This document shows positions 7,751 to 15,586 of a DNA stretch of 64,000 nucleotides, piece by piece. Made by a program: the position numbers and the translations under genes. The notes under the pieces are model-generated. The model was given only the letters and a program-made list of their open reading frames with translations. It was not told the origin of the DNA and searched no databases. This DNA is from a virus, in the IMG/VR virus record IMGVR_UViG_3300023202_000142, positions 1-64,000 of that record. One strand, 5' to 3'. The number at the start of each line of letters is the position of its first letter. The stretch's first letter is position 1.

Positions 7751-8741
7751 GGGCATGAAACGGGATTGCGGCACGGCATTCGTCTGAGCATCTAACCCAC
7801 TCAGCAGGGCCTGAAACCTCGCTTATGCGGGGCCATTGGGGATCTCGGGCTGAGGGTGTGTCTGAGCATTTAACCTGCTCAGCAGGGTGTGAAACGACGA
7901 GCTGGCTCCGAGGCTTCGGGAGATGGTCTGAGCATCTAACCCGCTCAGCAGGGTGTGAAACATGTGCGTCCTCAGCGCGTGGGCGTGTTGCGGGACATAC
8001 GTCTGAGTATCTAACCCACTCAGCAGGGTGTGAAACTGTCTGGTACCCCGCATCGTCTGAGCATCTAACCCACTCAGCAGGGTGTGAAACCGGTCTCACG
8101 ACTCCTGGAAGGTCGTCTGTCTGAGTATCTAACCCACTCAGTAGGGTGTGAAACGTTGCGGAACGTGGCCACGGGCGCGGTCGATGCTGGGTTCCTTGTC
8201 TGAGTATCTAACCCACTCAGCAGGGTATGAAACTGGGTGCCCAACGCTGCGCGGACTGTGTCTGAGTATCTAACCCACTCAGCAAGGTTTGAAACCCGTG
8301 GCCATGGATGTACCTCAACCTCGACGTCTGAGTATCTAACCCACTCAGTAGGGCCTGAAACGTCAATCAGCGGAAAAACCAAGAAGTCGGATCGATACGG
8401 TCTGAGTATCTAACCCACTCAGGGCTCCCACAACAAGGGTGTCCTCGGGCAGATCCGTGATGTCTGAGCATCTAACCCACTCAGTAGGGTGTGAAACACT
8501 TCTCAATGAATAAGGTGAGTTCACCGACAAGAGACCATTCAGTCTTATTCGATATCGTCTGAGCATCTAACCCGCTCAGCAGGGTATGAAACACTGCGGA
8601 AGCTGGGACCAGACCTGTCAGCAGCCCCAGGGTCTGAGCATCTAACCCGCTCAGCAGGGTATGAAACTCGATCTTGCGTGGTCCCTCTCCGTCCCAGTAG
8701 CCGTCGTCTGAGCATCTAACCCACTCAGCAGGGTGTGAAAC
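7751..8741 (-). CRISPR. solitary CRISPR array, 14 repeats plus a terminal remnant
   Basis: Repeats of 36 nt start at 7782, 7860, 7926, 8001, 8055, 8119, 8198, 8260, 8326, 8400, 8462, 8557, 8632 and 8706. The one at 8400 keeps only 23 nt, and 12 nt of another remain at 7750-7761. Plus-strand ends are GTCTGAG and GAAAC. Spacers are 18-59 nt. On the minus strand a CTGAG...CTCAG hairpin lies at the repeat 3' end, two bases before the spacer, as expected of Cas12 crRNAs. That orientation is co-directional with the cas12 gene 60 nt upstream. Confidence 0.93.
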
Positions 8742-8800
8742 AGTACCCCCGGCAAGCACTTGTTGTTCATAGGGATCTCAGCCCCGTTGCGAGAACCTCC

Positions 8801-10516
8801 TCATTCCGCTGCGTCTGAAAAAGTACACTTGTATGAATTCAGCAGGTTACGGGCTGCGTTGAGATCCTGGTCCCATTCGGCACCGCAGTGCTCGCAGGCG
8901 TGCCGGAGCTGGGATGCGGCATCCCAATCGCAGATCTCGCCACAACGATGACATGACATCGTAGTGTAGGCAGGGTCCACCCGTATAATCTCGGTGCCGG
9001 TCTTCGATGCCATTAACTCCAGGGCGTCCCGAAACTCGCCGATGGCAGCAATCTTGCGAAGGTTTCTGGACCTGCCGTGCTGATTCTTGTCCTCCTCGGG
9101 TTCCGGCAACTTCGCAAGCCTCGAAAGGTCGAGATCTTCGAGAACGATTACGCCATGTCGTTCGCACAGCTTCTTGGCCAGGATTCGGTATCGTTCTTTG
9201 CGCCGGTTCAGCGTTTTGCGTGTCTGGTTTTCGTGCCACTGGTGCAGATGGCGATCTTGTTTCCGCCATGCCTCCGCGGCCTCAAACATTTCGCCGTCAC
9301 TCCCAAATCGATTCTCTGACCACTTCCAAACGAACTTGCGCATCCGTTCCTTGGAGCGCCACTTGGATACATGACTGAGATCCGCCTTGAACCACTCAGG
9401 GCTGTCCCCATCGACCCAGTCAGCCAGGACATCTCTGAACTCATTGAATTCGCGGTCCCGGATAGACAGCAGAGAGTCGGCATGGTCGAAGCGATCGACA
9501 AATGCTGCGTCGTCCAGGAGTAACTCGTAGTGGTCATCGCCACAATCCACGTAAGCGAATCTAAGACCACTGAGCCTCTTGCGCCATCCGACATCGATTC
9601 CCGCCACACTGTTCGGTGCCGGGTGGGCAGGGGCATCGAAGGTGTCGGAGACCACAGTGAGTTGGAGTGACCAGCGGTATCTGGTGCCGACCTTCTTGCG
9701 CTTGACCCACGCCCACTTGATGACAGCATCGTCAGGCAGGGGTCTGTGGACATGCAGATCTTTCCAGGTCGACCACACCGGAGTCCTGTTTCCAGGCCCC
9801 TCTGAGCCTACTCGCAATCGCAGTGTGGTCCTGCAGAGCCTCTTGCGCTCCCCGCGCGGCGTGTCGGGATCCCATGCCCTGGGGTCGACAGGTTCGATTT
9901 GGATACGAGTATCCTCGCACCCAAAAAGTTCGTCGACTGACATCCCGCCCTGGATCTGGATACCGACTCGCCCGTTCTCTCCCCTGCCCCGCCACCTGAC
10001 AAATCGCGGGTCTTGTCTGGACTTGGATGCCTGTTTGACGGCGTCCTCGATGAGATTGCGAGTCCCCCAGTGAACCGTGCATTCACTGCGGTACAGTTTC
10101 TGAAGCACTATGAATCTCTCGTCGACAAGATCGACGGCTTCTCCGACATCGTCGCGCTTCAGGGCTTGCTTCTTGGCGGCCCCCCGTCGCTTCCTGGCCG
10201 CTCGAATAGCCGCCTTTATGCCCTTGACCTCCTTGCGCGCAGACTTCGTAACGCTTCGACTGCGCTTGGATGAGTTTTGGTCGGAGATCGATGACCTGAC
10301 CTCGGACAACTCGGCCTCCAGGGCTGAGATCTCTGTGCAAGCATCGGCGTAATCCGTGGAGTGTGCCGCTAGCGTTGCTCGGTACGCCGCCCGCTTGTCG
10401 AGTTCCAGCTCTATGAGCCTGTTCTGATGTCGATGTGCCCTCCAGATGATCTCATCGATCATCTCGGCCTCTTCTGGGCCGAAGGGCAAACCGTACTTGT
10501 AGATCCTGACGCCCAT
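8801..10516 (-). CDS. cas12m-like: Cas12m-like (type V-U1/V-M) CRISPR effector with intact RuvC, 571 aa
   Basis: An RNA-guided DNA-binding effector expected to use crRNAs from the adjacent array. Visible parts are an N-terminal region with a long basic coiled coil (about 60-125), a beta-rich middle domain, and a split RuvC. RuvC-I is GIDVGWR (D308), RuvC-II is VIVLEDLDL (E460), and RuvC-III is WDQDLNAARN (D549/D551). A zinc finger has C522, C525, C541 and C544. The start MGVRIYKYGL, the HVHRPLPDDA segment and the WDQD ending recall Cas12m, whose studied members have a degenerate RuvC and bind without cutting. Here all acidic positions are present. TnpB is the alternative, but the array and absence of transposon ends argue against it. 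No cas1 or cas2 nearby. ATG follows GGAGAAC. Confidence 0.88.
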   Translation of the reverse strand: MGVRIYKYGLPFGPEEAEMIDEIIWRAHRHQNRLIELELDKRAAYRATLAAHSTDYADACTEISALEAELSEVRSSISDQNSSKRSRSVTKSARKEVKGIKAAIRAARKRRGAAKKQALKRDDVGEAVDLVDERFIVLQKLYRSECTVHWGTRNLIEDAVKQASKSRQDPRFVRWRGRGENGRVGIQIQGGMSVDELFGCEDTRIQIEPVDPRAWDPDTPRGERKRLCRTTLRLRVGSEGPGNRTPVWSTWKDLHVHRPLPDDAVIKWAWVKRKKVGTRYRWSLQLTVVSDTFDAPAHPAPNSVAGIDVGWRKRLSGLRFAYVDCGDDHYELLLDDAAFVDRFDHADSLLSIRDREFNEFRDVLADWVDGDSPEWFKADLSHVSKWRSKERMRKFVWKWSENRFGSDGEMFEAAEAWRKQDRHLHQWHENQTRKTLNRRKERYRILAKKLCERHGVIVLEDLDLSRLAKLPEPEEDKNQHGRSRNLRKIAAIGEFRDALELMASKTGTEIIRVDPAYTTMSCHRCGEICDWDAASQLRHACEHCGAEWDQDLNAARNLLNSYKCTFSDAAE

Positions 10517-10530
10517 TTCAGTTCTCCGTG

Positions 10531-10932
10531 TTAGTCGTAGTTGTTCGGGTCTCGGCAGTACTCACAGATGTAGACTGTCGCTGGAAGCCCGTCGGACTGG
10601 TCGCCGCTGAACGATTCGAGCATGAAGTCTGGAACGGTTTCACCGAAGGAGTCGCATGCCGACATCTCGTCACCGTACGCCCGGTTTGAGGCTAATCTAA
10701 GCGCCTCGATCGAGCTGCCGATACGCTTGCCATCAGCGTTGCCGTCGAGGGCCAGCAGTAGCAGGTCTCGGGCAAGAGCCAGTTCGGGCATAAACAGGTC
10801 GACCTCGACGCGGCTTGTGAATCGCTCGATTGTCTGCCATGCGGTTCGCCAGTGCTCTTCATCGACGGCCTCTTGGAGACGGTCGCAGTAGGCGTGAGCG
10901 TTTCTCAGATTGAATCGCGTCGACGTGTCCAT
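10531..10932 (-). CDS. hypothetical protein, 133 aa
   Basis: Starts MDTSTRFNLRNAHAYCD behind GGGAGACC. Mostly helical, with VYICEYCRDPNNYD at the C-terminus as a possible metal knuckle. It lies 14 nt upstream of the cas12 gene in the same unit and overlaps its own upstream gene by 28 nt. No Cas function is recognised. Confidence 0.75.
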   Translation of the reverse strand: MDTSTRFNLRNAHAYCDRLQEAVDEEHWRTAWQTIERFTSRVEVDLFMPELALARDLLLLALDGNADGKRIGSSIEALRLASNRAYGDEMSACDSFGETVPDFMLESFSGDQSDGLPATVYICEYCRDPNNYD

Positions 10933-11333
10933 CGGTCTCCCTTGATTCCGCACCCGCCACACTCGGCCTGGACAGCCTCGCGGCCCGGGTTCTCTTCGCT
11001 GTGCTTGGTGATCGTGTGCACGCGGGTCTGCGACCCACATTCGATGCACGGCTTGTAGGTGTTCTTGGTGATCGTTTCGCGTGTGATCTGTGACGTCACT
11101 CGCTCGCGCTCCACTTCGACCTGGAGGGTGCCCTTTCGCGTCCAGCTTGTGATGCGGGAGTCGCAGCTTTCGCAGTCGCATATCACGGTGTCACGATCAG
11201 CTCGGATCACGATTTCTCGCCTCCTGGCCTGGGAGCCGCAGGCACCACATCGTCGGTAGGACCGCTTGCGGATCACCTGAATGCGATGCCCGCTTTCGTT
11301 GATGTAGTCCTTGAGTACACCGTAGTTCAGCAT
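10905..11333 (-). CDS. protein with two zinc ribbons, 142 aa
   Basis: Two four-cysteine modules are visible: CGACG...CESC and CIECG...CGGCG. They are separated by a strand-rich segment with Thr/Arg repeats (QITRETITKNTY). The start MLNYGVLKDYINES follows AGAGGAAAC. A nucleic-acid-binding role is plausible, not shown. Confidence 0.75.
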   Translation of the reverse strand: MLNYGVLKDYINESGHRIQVIRKRSYRRCGACGSQARRREIVIRADRDTVICDCESCDSRITSWTRKGTLQVEVERERVTSQITRETITKNTYKPCIECGSQTRVHTITKHSEENPGREAVQAECGGCGIKGDRWTRRRDSI

Positions 11334-11551
11334 CGTTTCCTCTGCTTCATCGCGACGTCGGCCGAGGAGACGCTGTAGCGCTTCCCAGCAGCCTCGCTGC
11401 GGCGCTCCGCATCATCGCGGGCCGTCCACATCGAGTCTACCTCGGAGCCCAGCTCCGTGGTTATGACGACGGCGTAGTGGTAGTTCACAGCATCGGCATC
11501 GACGCTGAGTGGACCATGGGGGCTGTCGACGATGTAAGCGACGGTGGTCAT
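11327..11551 (-). CDS. hypothetical protein, 74 aa
   Basis: MTTVAYIVDSPHGPLSVDAD starts at 11551, overlapping the previous stop by 4 nt with GGAG upstream. It has a compact beta-strand N-terminus and a basic C-terminal tail (KQRKRC). No domain recognised. Confidence 0.72.
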   Translation of the reverse strand: MTTVAYIVDSPHGPLSVDADAVNYHYAVVITTELGSEVDSMWTARDDAERRSEAAGKRYSVSSADVAMKQRKRC

Positions 11552-11829
11552 GATGACTCCGTGTTGAGTGTGCGTACGTAGTGTTTTCCGGCCTTCTTGG
11601 CGCAGGTCTGCCCGACCGGGTAGAGCCCCATCTCGCCAGGCTCTCCGTCGTGCTGCGGCCCTTCCTCGACGGTTGCAAGGGCTGACCCGCCGTTGACCAT
11701 GTGGATGTAGAGCGTGTCCTCGTCGACCTTGACGGGCTTGCCGCAGTACGCGCAAGGGGTCTGAGTTGGACCACAAGGGAGCTTTGACTCATTGGCCTCG
11801 CGCGTCTTGTCAGGCTTGAACGCCTTCAT
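11548..11829 (-). CDS. small zinc-finger protein, 93 aa
   Basis: Contains TPCAYCGKPV, which closely matches TPCAFCGKPM in the gene at 30211, so the two share a related zinc module. A further Cys (GQTCAKKAGKHY) may complete the site. ATG follows TGGAGACC. Confidence 0.75.
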   Translation of the reverse strand: MKAFKPDKTREANESKLPCGPTQTPCAYCGKPVKVDEDTLYIHMVNGGSALATVEEGPQHDGEPGEMGLYPVGQTCAKKAGKHYVRTLNTESS

Positions 11830-12275
11830 GAGGTCTCCAGTCGGGTGAGCCGGAACGAGGGAGCAGCACCCCCGCCTCCGAAGATGGACTGGCCGGGTTC
11901 CAGGGAGCGAACCCCGGCGGCCAGGATGGAGTCGGTTTCATTGTCGCGACAGAACTCGGCAACGGTGGTCTCCCATTCCTCTCCGTCGTTCTCGACCTTG
12001 AGGATGCCCGAGGCAACGTCGGCGACAACATGGCCACAGGTGTCGCAGGGTTCGTCACAGTGGGGTTTCGAATCCTTGTGGACTCGCGAAGCCCCCAGAG
12101 GCATCACAACCGTGTCGTCCTCGATCATCTTCGCTTTCCAGCAGCGGAGGCAGCGAAGGTATCCCAGCCGATCGACAACGCCGATGGCCTTCTCGGTGCT
12201 GGGGTCGAATTCGATCACGACGGAATCCTTTCGTGGAAAGCAACAGTCGCAGGTGTGTTCATGGCGTTTGGTCAT
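11826..12275 (-). CDS. cysteine-rich protein, 149 aa
   Basis: Cysteine pairs at CDCC, CLRC and CDEPCDTC suggest two zinc sites in the first 90 residues. The C-terminus is Gly-rich (IFGGGGAAPSF). Starts behind ACAGGAGGAC. Probably nucleic-acid or protein binding; unassigned. Confidence 0.75.
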   Translation of the reverse strand: MTKRHEHTCDCCFPRKDSVVIEFDPSTEKAIGVVDRLGYLRCLRCWKAKMIEDDTVVMPLGASRVHKDSKPHCDEPCDTCGHVVADVASGILKVENDGEEWETTVAEFCRDNETDSILAAGVRSLEPGQSIFGGGGAAPSFRLTRLETS

Positions 12276-12287
12276 CAGGTCCTCCTG

Positions 12288-12547
12288 TCAGCAGTAGTCG
12301 CGGTAACGGACACCGTCGGCATTGTAGACGCCAACGCTCTCCAGGAAGTCAGCGGCGGCCTCCGCGGTTCGGAAGCGACGGCCGGAGTGCTCACGACACC
12401 ACTTCTCGGTGGCCTCGCGGGTCTCGTCGTCAGCGACCTCCCATGGTCGCCGCGCTTGTCTGGCTTGATGGTCAGTTTTCCGAACGCGTAGGACGCGGTG
12501 GTGTCGACGCCGGAAACCGGGTTCTGAAATGTCGCCTTATGGGCCAT
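12288..12547 (-). pseudogene. frameshifted small gene, first of the cas12 unit
   Basis: MAHKATFQNPVSGVDTTASY starts behind CAGGAGGTAGCG and reads to KPDKRGD near 12440. The natural continuation WEVADDETREATEKW...VRYRDYC lies in another frame, and the length of 260 nt is two over a multiple of three. One extra base near 12440 would restore about 86 codons. This is either a sequencing or assembly error, or true decay. Confidence 0.6.
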
Positions 12548-12630
12548 CGCTACCTCCTGGGTCGAAGGGGGAGGGCGGGGCTTCCCTCCCCGGGACACCA
12601 ACAATATGTGCACGCCGTGCACAGTGTCAA
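12548..12630 (-). promoter_or_regulatory. promoter P4 and leader hairpin, upstream of the cas12 unit
   Basis: Leftward TTGACA (12625-12630), two GTGCAC sites, then a -10 in ATATTG. A strong leader hairpin at 12567-12591 (GGGGAGGG...CCCTCCCC) and AGGAGGTAGCG follow. No other promoter of this type is seen before the array, so cas12 and crRNAs are probably expressed from here. Confidence 0.7.
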
Positions 12631-12923
12631 GGGCAGTCGCACTCGTAGTGGCCGTAGCCGCATCGCGAGCAGATGCCGGTGGAATTCTCGAATGACGGGA
12701 GCGGGCGGTACGGCACGGGATCCGGCTTGGCTCGGATGTTGGAATACCAGTCGCTGGGGTCATGACGGAGAGTCTTGCCGCCTTTCAGCAGCTCTTTGGC
12801 CTCTCCGATGCTATCGAGGTCATTGACCTCGACAGCATCGGCCAGGAGCCGGTCGGCTTTGTCGCCGGCCTCGATCCAGCGTCCGTTGGAGAGTTGGTAC
12901 TGAATGGTGAGTTCTTCGGACAT
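12627..12923 (-). CDS. hypothetical protein with C-terminal zinc knuckle, 98 aa
   Basis: MSEELTIQYQLSNGRWIEAG starts behind TAGGAGGTAGCG. The C-terminus has ICSRCGYGHYECDCP, a four-Cys knuckle. It is a one-gene unit between promoters P5 and P4. Confidence 0.76.
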   Translation of the reverse strand: MSEELTIQYQLSNGRWIEAGDKADRLLADAVEVNDLDSIGEAKELLKGGKTLRHDPSDWYSNIRAKPDPVPYRPLPSFENSTGICSRCGYGHYECDCP

Positions 12924-12986
12924 CGCTACCTCCTAGGGTGATTGGCGGGGACACCAACAATATGTGCACGCTGTGCACGGCATCAA
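12924..12986 (-). promoter_or_regulatory. promoter P5
   Basis: Leftward TTGATG at the -35, two GTGCAC sites and ATATTG. The leader is short and lacks the long hairpin of the others but keeps AGGAGGTAGCG. Confidence 0.62.
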
Positions 12987-12987
12987 G

Positions 12988-13434
12988 CTATCGAATCACG
13001 GGCCCGATGCCTGCGCGCTCCTTGAGCGCTCGGAGACGCATGCGCATGGTTTCGGCGGCCGCCTTGTCGTGTCTGTCGTGGTAGGCGCGCCAGTCGACGC
13101 CGCCCGGGCTGATGCCGAGGAACGTGGTGCCCTCGATCTGCTTGTCGCGCAGTCGATCGAACAGTGGCGCATCGGGGTCGTTCCGGGTCTGTCGCAACTT
13201 CCAGTGCCAGGACTGGCCCCCGGAGTCGTTGAACCCGGTGGCAGGGTCGACCGTGTAGCCCCAGCGCCCGGGCTTCTCGTCGAGCAACATGAAGTCGGCG
13301 ATGGTGCATCCCTCCTCGACCAGGATGTTGATGACGTCGAGCTTGTCGTCGCGCGTCAGCCTGCTGCCGCACTCCAGGACGGCGAGCCGGCAGACAACAC
13401 GTTGCAGGCGATTGGTTTCTTCGTGGGTTCTCAT
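12988..13434 (-). CDS. hypothetical protein, 148 aa
   Basis: Starts MRTHEETNRLQRVVCRLAV behind AAGAGGAGGTAGCACC. Helical N-terminal half, then a Trp/Gly-rich segment (GGQSWHWKLRQT) and a basic helical tail. It ends one base from promoter P5. No family recognised. Confidence 0.78.
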   Translation of the reverse strand: MRTHEETNRLQRVVCRLAVLECGSRLTRDDKLDVINILVEEGCTIADFMLLDEKPGRWGYTVDPATGFNDSGGQSWHWKLRQTRNDPDAPLFDRLRDKQIEGTTFLGISPGGVDWRAYHDRHDKAAAETMRMRLRALKERAGIGPVIR

Positions 13435-13460
13435 GGTGCTACCTCCTCTTGGGGATGGGG

Positions 13461-14162
13461 TTACATGCTGACCTGGACGCTGGGTCCGTTGAAGCAGACG
13501 CTTTCCTTGTCGACGTCGTCGACGGTGTCGCCGTGTGAGACCACGCAGTCGACGTCGGGGTCAGTGAGCAAGGCGTAGAGCATCGTGCGCTTCTCGCCGG
13601 CGCTGAACTTGTCCAGCTCGAAGCCTGGGACGACTTCGGTCTCCAGGTAGTGGTAGACCCGGCGCTTGAACGCTTCGGGATCTTCTTTGATGCGCTCGCG
13701 GACCTCATCGGTGGTGTCCTCGGGCAGTGGTTCCCAGGCATTACCTCCGAACCCGTTGCGGGCCACGATGCGCGCTGTGTCCTCGTAGGGGTCTCGGAGG
13801 TCAGCGATCAGCTCCAGGTTGATGTACTCGCGGCGTTCGATACGAACCCGATAGAGCGCTTCGTCGACGATGATCTCATCACCACCTTCGACGTCGACGA
13901 CAAGCCCGGCCTCACGTTTGCGTTTCATCTCTGCCCCGGTGCTCCGGCTGGGATCAGAGCAGATCACGGTGGCGTGCTGGTTCGTCCAGGCGAAGGGGCC
14001 AGGCTCCATTGGCCCGCCGTTGTACTCCCGGCCCTCCTGGCCACGCGGCATTGATCCCACTGAGTAGTAGCGATCGCCGAGACACAGGGTCTCGACGGAG
14101 CGAAACCAGCCGTCGTGGCTCATGTTCATGTTGATGATGATCGGCTCTTTATGGTCAGTCAT
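13461..14162 (-). CDS. hypothetical protein, 233 aa
   Basis: MTDHKEPIIINMNMSHDGWF begins behind CAGGAGGCAAC. Acidic, with a long helical C-terminal half (DTTDEVRERIKEDPEAFKRR). One of the larger left-arm proteins without a recognisable motif. Confidence 0.8.
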   Translation of the reverse strand: MTDHKEPIIINMNMSHDGWFRSVETLCLGDRYYSVGSMPRGQEGREYNGGPMEPGPFAWTNQHATVICSDPSRSTGAEMKRKREAGLVVDVEGGDEIIVDEALYRVRIERREYINLELIADLRDPYEDTARIVARNGFGGNAWEPLPEDTTDEVRERIKEDPEAFKRRVYHYLETEVVPGFELDKFSAGEKRTMLYALLTDPDVDCVVSHGDTVDDVDKESVCFNGPSVQVSM

Positions 14163-14225
14163 GTTGCCTCCTGCTGGCACTTTGCGGACGGGGTTGGTCT
14201 GAATTACTGACAGTTGTCTGCGAGA

Positions 14226-14247
14226 ACCCGGCGCTCGCGCGCCGGGT
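14226..14247. other. perfect 9-bp stem-loop between genes
   Basis: ACCCGGCGC and its exact complement enclose a 4-nt loop. No T-run follows on the minus strand, so it looks more like an mRNA processing or stability hairpin than an intrinsic terminator. Confidence 0.6.
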
Positions 14248-14254
14248 GGGGCGG

Positions 14255-14779
14255 TTAGCAGTACCAGTCGGTACCCTCTTCCTCACATTCTGCCTCGGTG
14301 AGCAAGGTGGCGTCGCCGCCCCACTTGTCACCGCTTCGGAAGGTCGCGACCCAAGCTGAGCCGGAGAGTCCGGTACCGCGGCCGTCCATCTTGGCCCATG
14401 CGGGCGCCCACTCTCGGCGCTGGGAGAGGCCCAGGTTCTTCTGGACCCGAGACTTCGTTCCGGCGGGAATGAAGGGCTTGCCGCGTTTGGCGCGGAGATC
14501 CTCTTCATCCTCGTGGAGCAGCCAGTATGGGCCCCACTTGCCATCGAGCATCATCGCCTTGACCCGACGATCGCCTTCATAGAGCCCCCAGAACTTGTCC
14601 TTGCCGTCGTTCTCGGTGATCTCCGCCTTCTTTCGGGCGAGCTGGCTTGAAAGGCCGCTGGCCCACTGACTGACGAACCCATCGGTGTCACAGCGCTCGA
14701 TGCTGTCCATCTTGCGCCGTGAGTGCTTCGAGGATTCCTCGCGCCACTCTTCAGCAGTTTTGGTTCCTTTGTCCGTCAT
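14255..14779 (-). CDS. hypothetical protein, 174 aa
   Basis: The ATG at 14779 (MTDKGTKTAEEWREES) follows ACAGGAGGTAGCA. The N-terminus is charged helix; the C-terminal half is Trp-rich (KFWGLYEGDRR, GPYWLLHEDEED) and ends EEEGTDWYC. That ending loosely recalls the RYRDYC end of the frameshifted gene at 12288. Confidence 0.78.
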   Translation of the reverse strand: MTDKGTKTAEEWREESSKHSRRKMDSIERCDTDGFVSQWASGLSSQLARKKAEITENDGKDKFWGLYEGDRRVKAMMLDGKWGPYWLLHEDEEDLRAKRGKPFIPAGTKSRVQKNLGLSQRREWAPAWAKMDGRGTGLSGSAWVATFRSGDKWGGDATLLTEAECEEEGTDWYC

Positions 14780-14859
14780 TGCTACCTCCTGTGGTGATGG
14801 GAAGGCGGGGTGCCCTTCCCGGTACATCGACAATATGTGCACGGCGTGCACAGTGTCAA
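14780..14859 (-). promoter_or_regulatory. promoter P6 and leader hairpin
   Basis: Leftward TTGACA, GTGCAC sites and ATATTG. The hairpin at 14799-14820 (GGGAAGG...CCTTCCC, CACCCCG loop) is followed by AGGAGGTAGCA. Confidence 0.68.
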
Positions 14860-15128
14860 GTGTCGTCTTGCACGAATGTGGGGCATCGTACCGGAATGAC
14901 TCCGGCAGTGAACTCTCGACCGGGCCCCGGGCCCTCGGGTTGGTCGCGTATGGCCTCGACAAGGCTGCCGTTAGCGATGAACAGGGGGACGGCGTCGGGG
15001 CCTCTGTAGTGCGCCACGATGCCGTCCTGGTCGTATTCGCCGCTGATGGATCCACACCGGCAGTGCCTGGTGTGGCGAGGGACCAGCCGAATGATGTCTT
15101 CGCAGCTCGTGCAGAACAGTAGCTTCAT
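14856..15128 (-). CDS. zinc-ribbon protein, 90 aa
   Basis: Starts MKLLFCTSCEDIIRL, with CRCG completing a CxxC/CxC ribbon in the first 27 residues, then a strand-rich domain. It resembles small MKLLFC-type proteins I recall from actinophages. It overlaps the upstream stop by 4 nt. Confidence 0.75.
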   Translation of the reverse strand: MKLLFCTSCEDIIRLVPRHTRHCRCGSISGEYDQDGIVAHYRGPDAVPLFIANGSLVEAIRDQPEGPGPGREFTAGVIPVRCPTFVQDDT

Positions 15129-15586
15129 GGGCTCAGTCTTCGTTCAATGAGGTCGCAAGCATGGTTCAGGAAACCTATGGTGGCGCCCTCCTGGACGCTG
15201 CGATGAGCACAAGCGAGAACGGCCAGGCCAATCAGTGTTAGACGGTCATCGATCACCAGCCCTTTCGAGACCAACGCATCTCTGGCCTGTTGATGCCAGG
15301 CTGACCCCAGGGTGCAGCGCCCGAGCCCAGCGATCTCCCACAACACAGAACGCTGGTTGAAGGTGATGAGATAAGCAGTTGTCGGGTTCTGGTGGCAGGG
15401 GTTGCCGCAGGTGCCGTTGATCCATCCACCACACCCCGGGCATTCGTAGTGGGGAAATATGCGCTCCCAGGCAAGTTGTCTTCGTTCGATGACGGCAGTG
15501 TAGTGATCTGTCGTCTCGTTGAGCGGCCAGGTCCGCCGCATCAGAATCTTCAGGCCGGCGCAGAGGTCGAGTTTCCTCGGCATCAT
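15125..15586 (-). CDS. hypothetical protein with zinc ribbon, 153 aa
   Basis: MMPRKLDLCAGLKILMRR starts at 15586 behind TGGAGGTC. ECPGCGGWINGTCGNPC in the middle is a Cys4 or Cys5 cluster; the rest is helical. It overlaps the ATP-grasp stop by 4 nt, so the two are translationally coupled. Confidence 0.76.
   Translation of the reverse strand: MMPRKLDLCAGLKILMRRTWPLNETTDHYTAVIERRQLAWERIFPHYECPGCGGWINGTCGNPCHQNPTTAYLITFNQRSVLWEIAGLGRCTLGSAWHQQARDALVSKGLVIDDRLTLIGLAVLACAHRSVQEGATIGFLNHACDLIERRLSP

Noticed and set aside
7506-8759. Open frames across the repeat array encoding repeated peptides such as SHPAEWVRCSD on both strands
   Set aside because: They are translations of the CRISPR repeats; no ribosome site, and the pattern follows repeat spacing.
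8801-10516. Transposon TnpB (IS200/IS605) as the identity of the 571-aa protein
   Set aside because: The protein is longer than typical TnpB, its regions outside RuvC resemble Cas12m, no transposon ends or omega RNA-like element were seen, and it adjoins an array in the right orientation.
14226-14247. Intrinsic terminator at the 9-bp stem-loop
   Set aside because: No U-run on either strand next to the stem.
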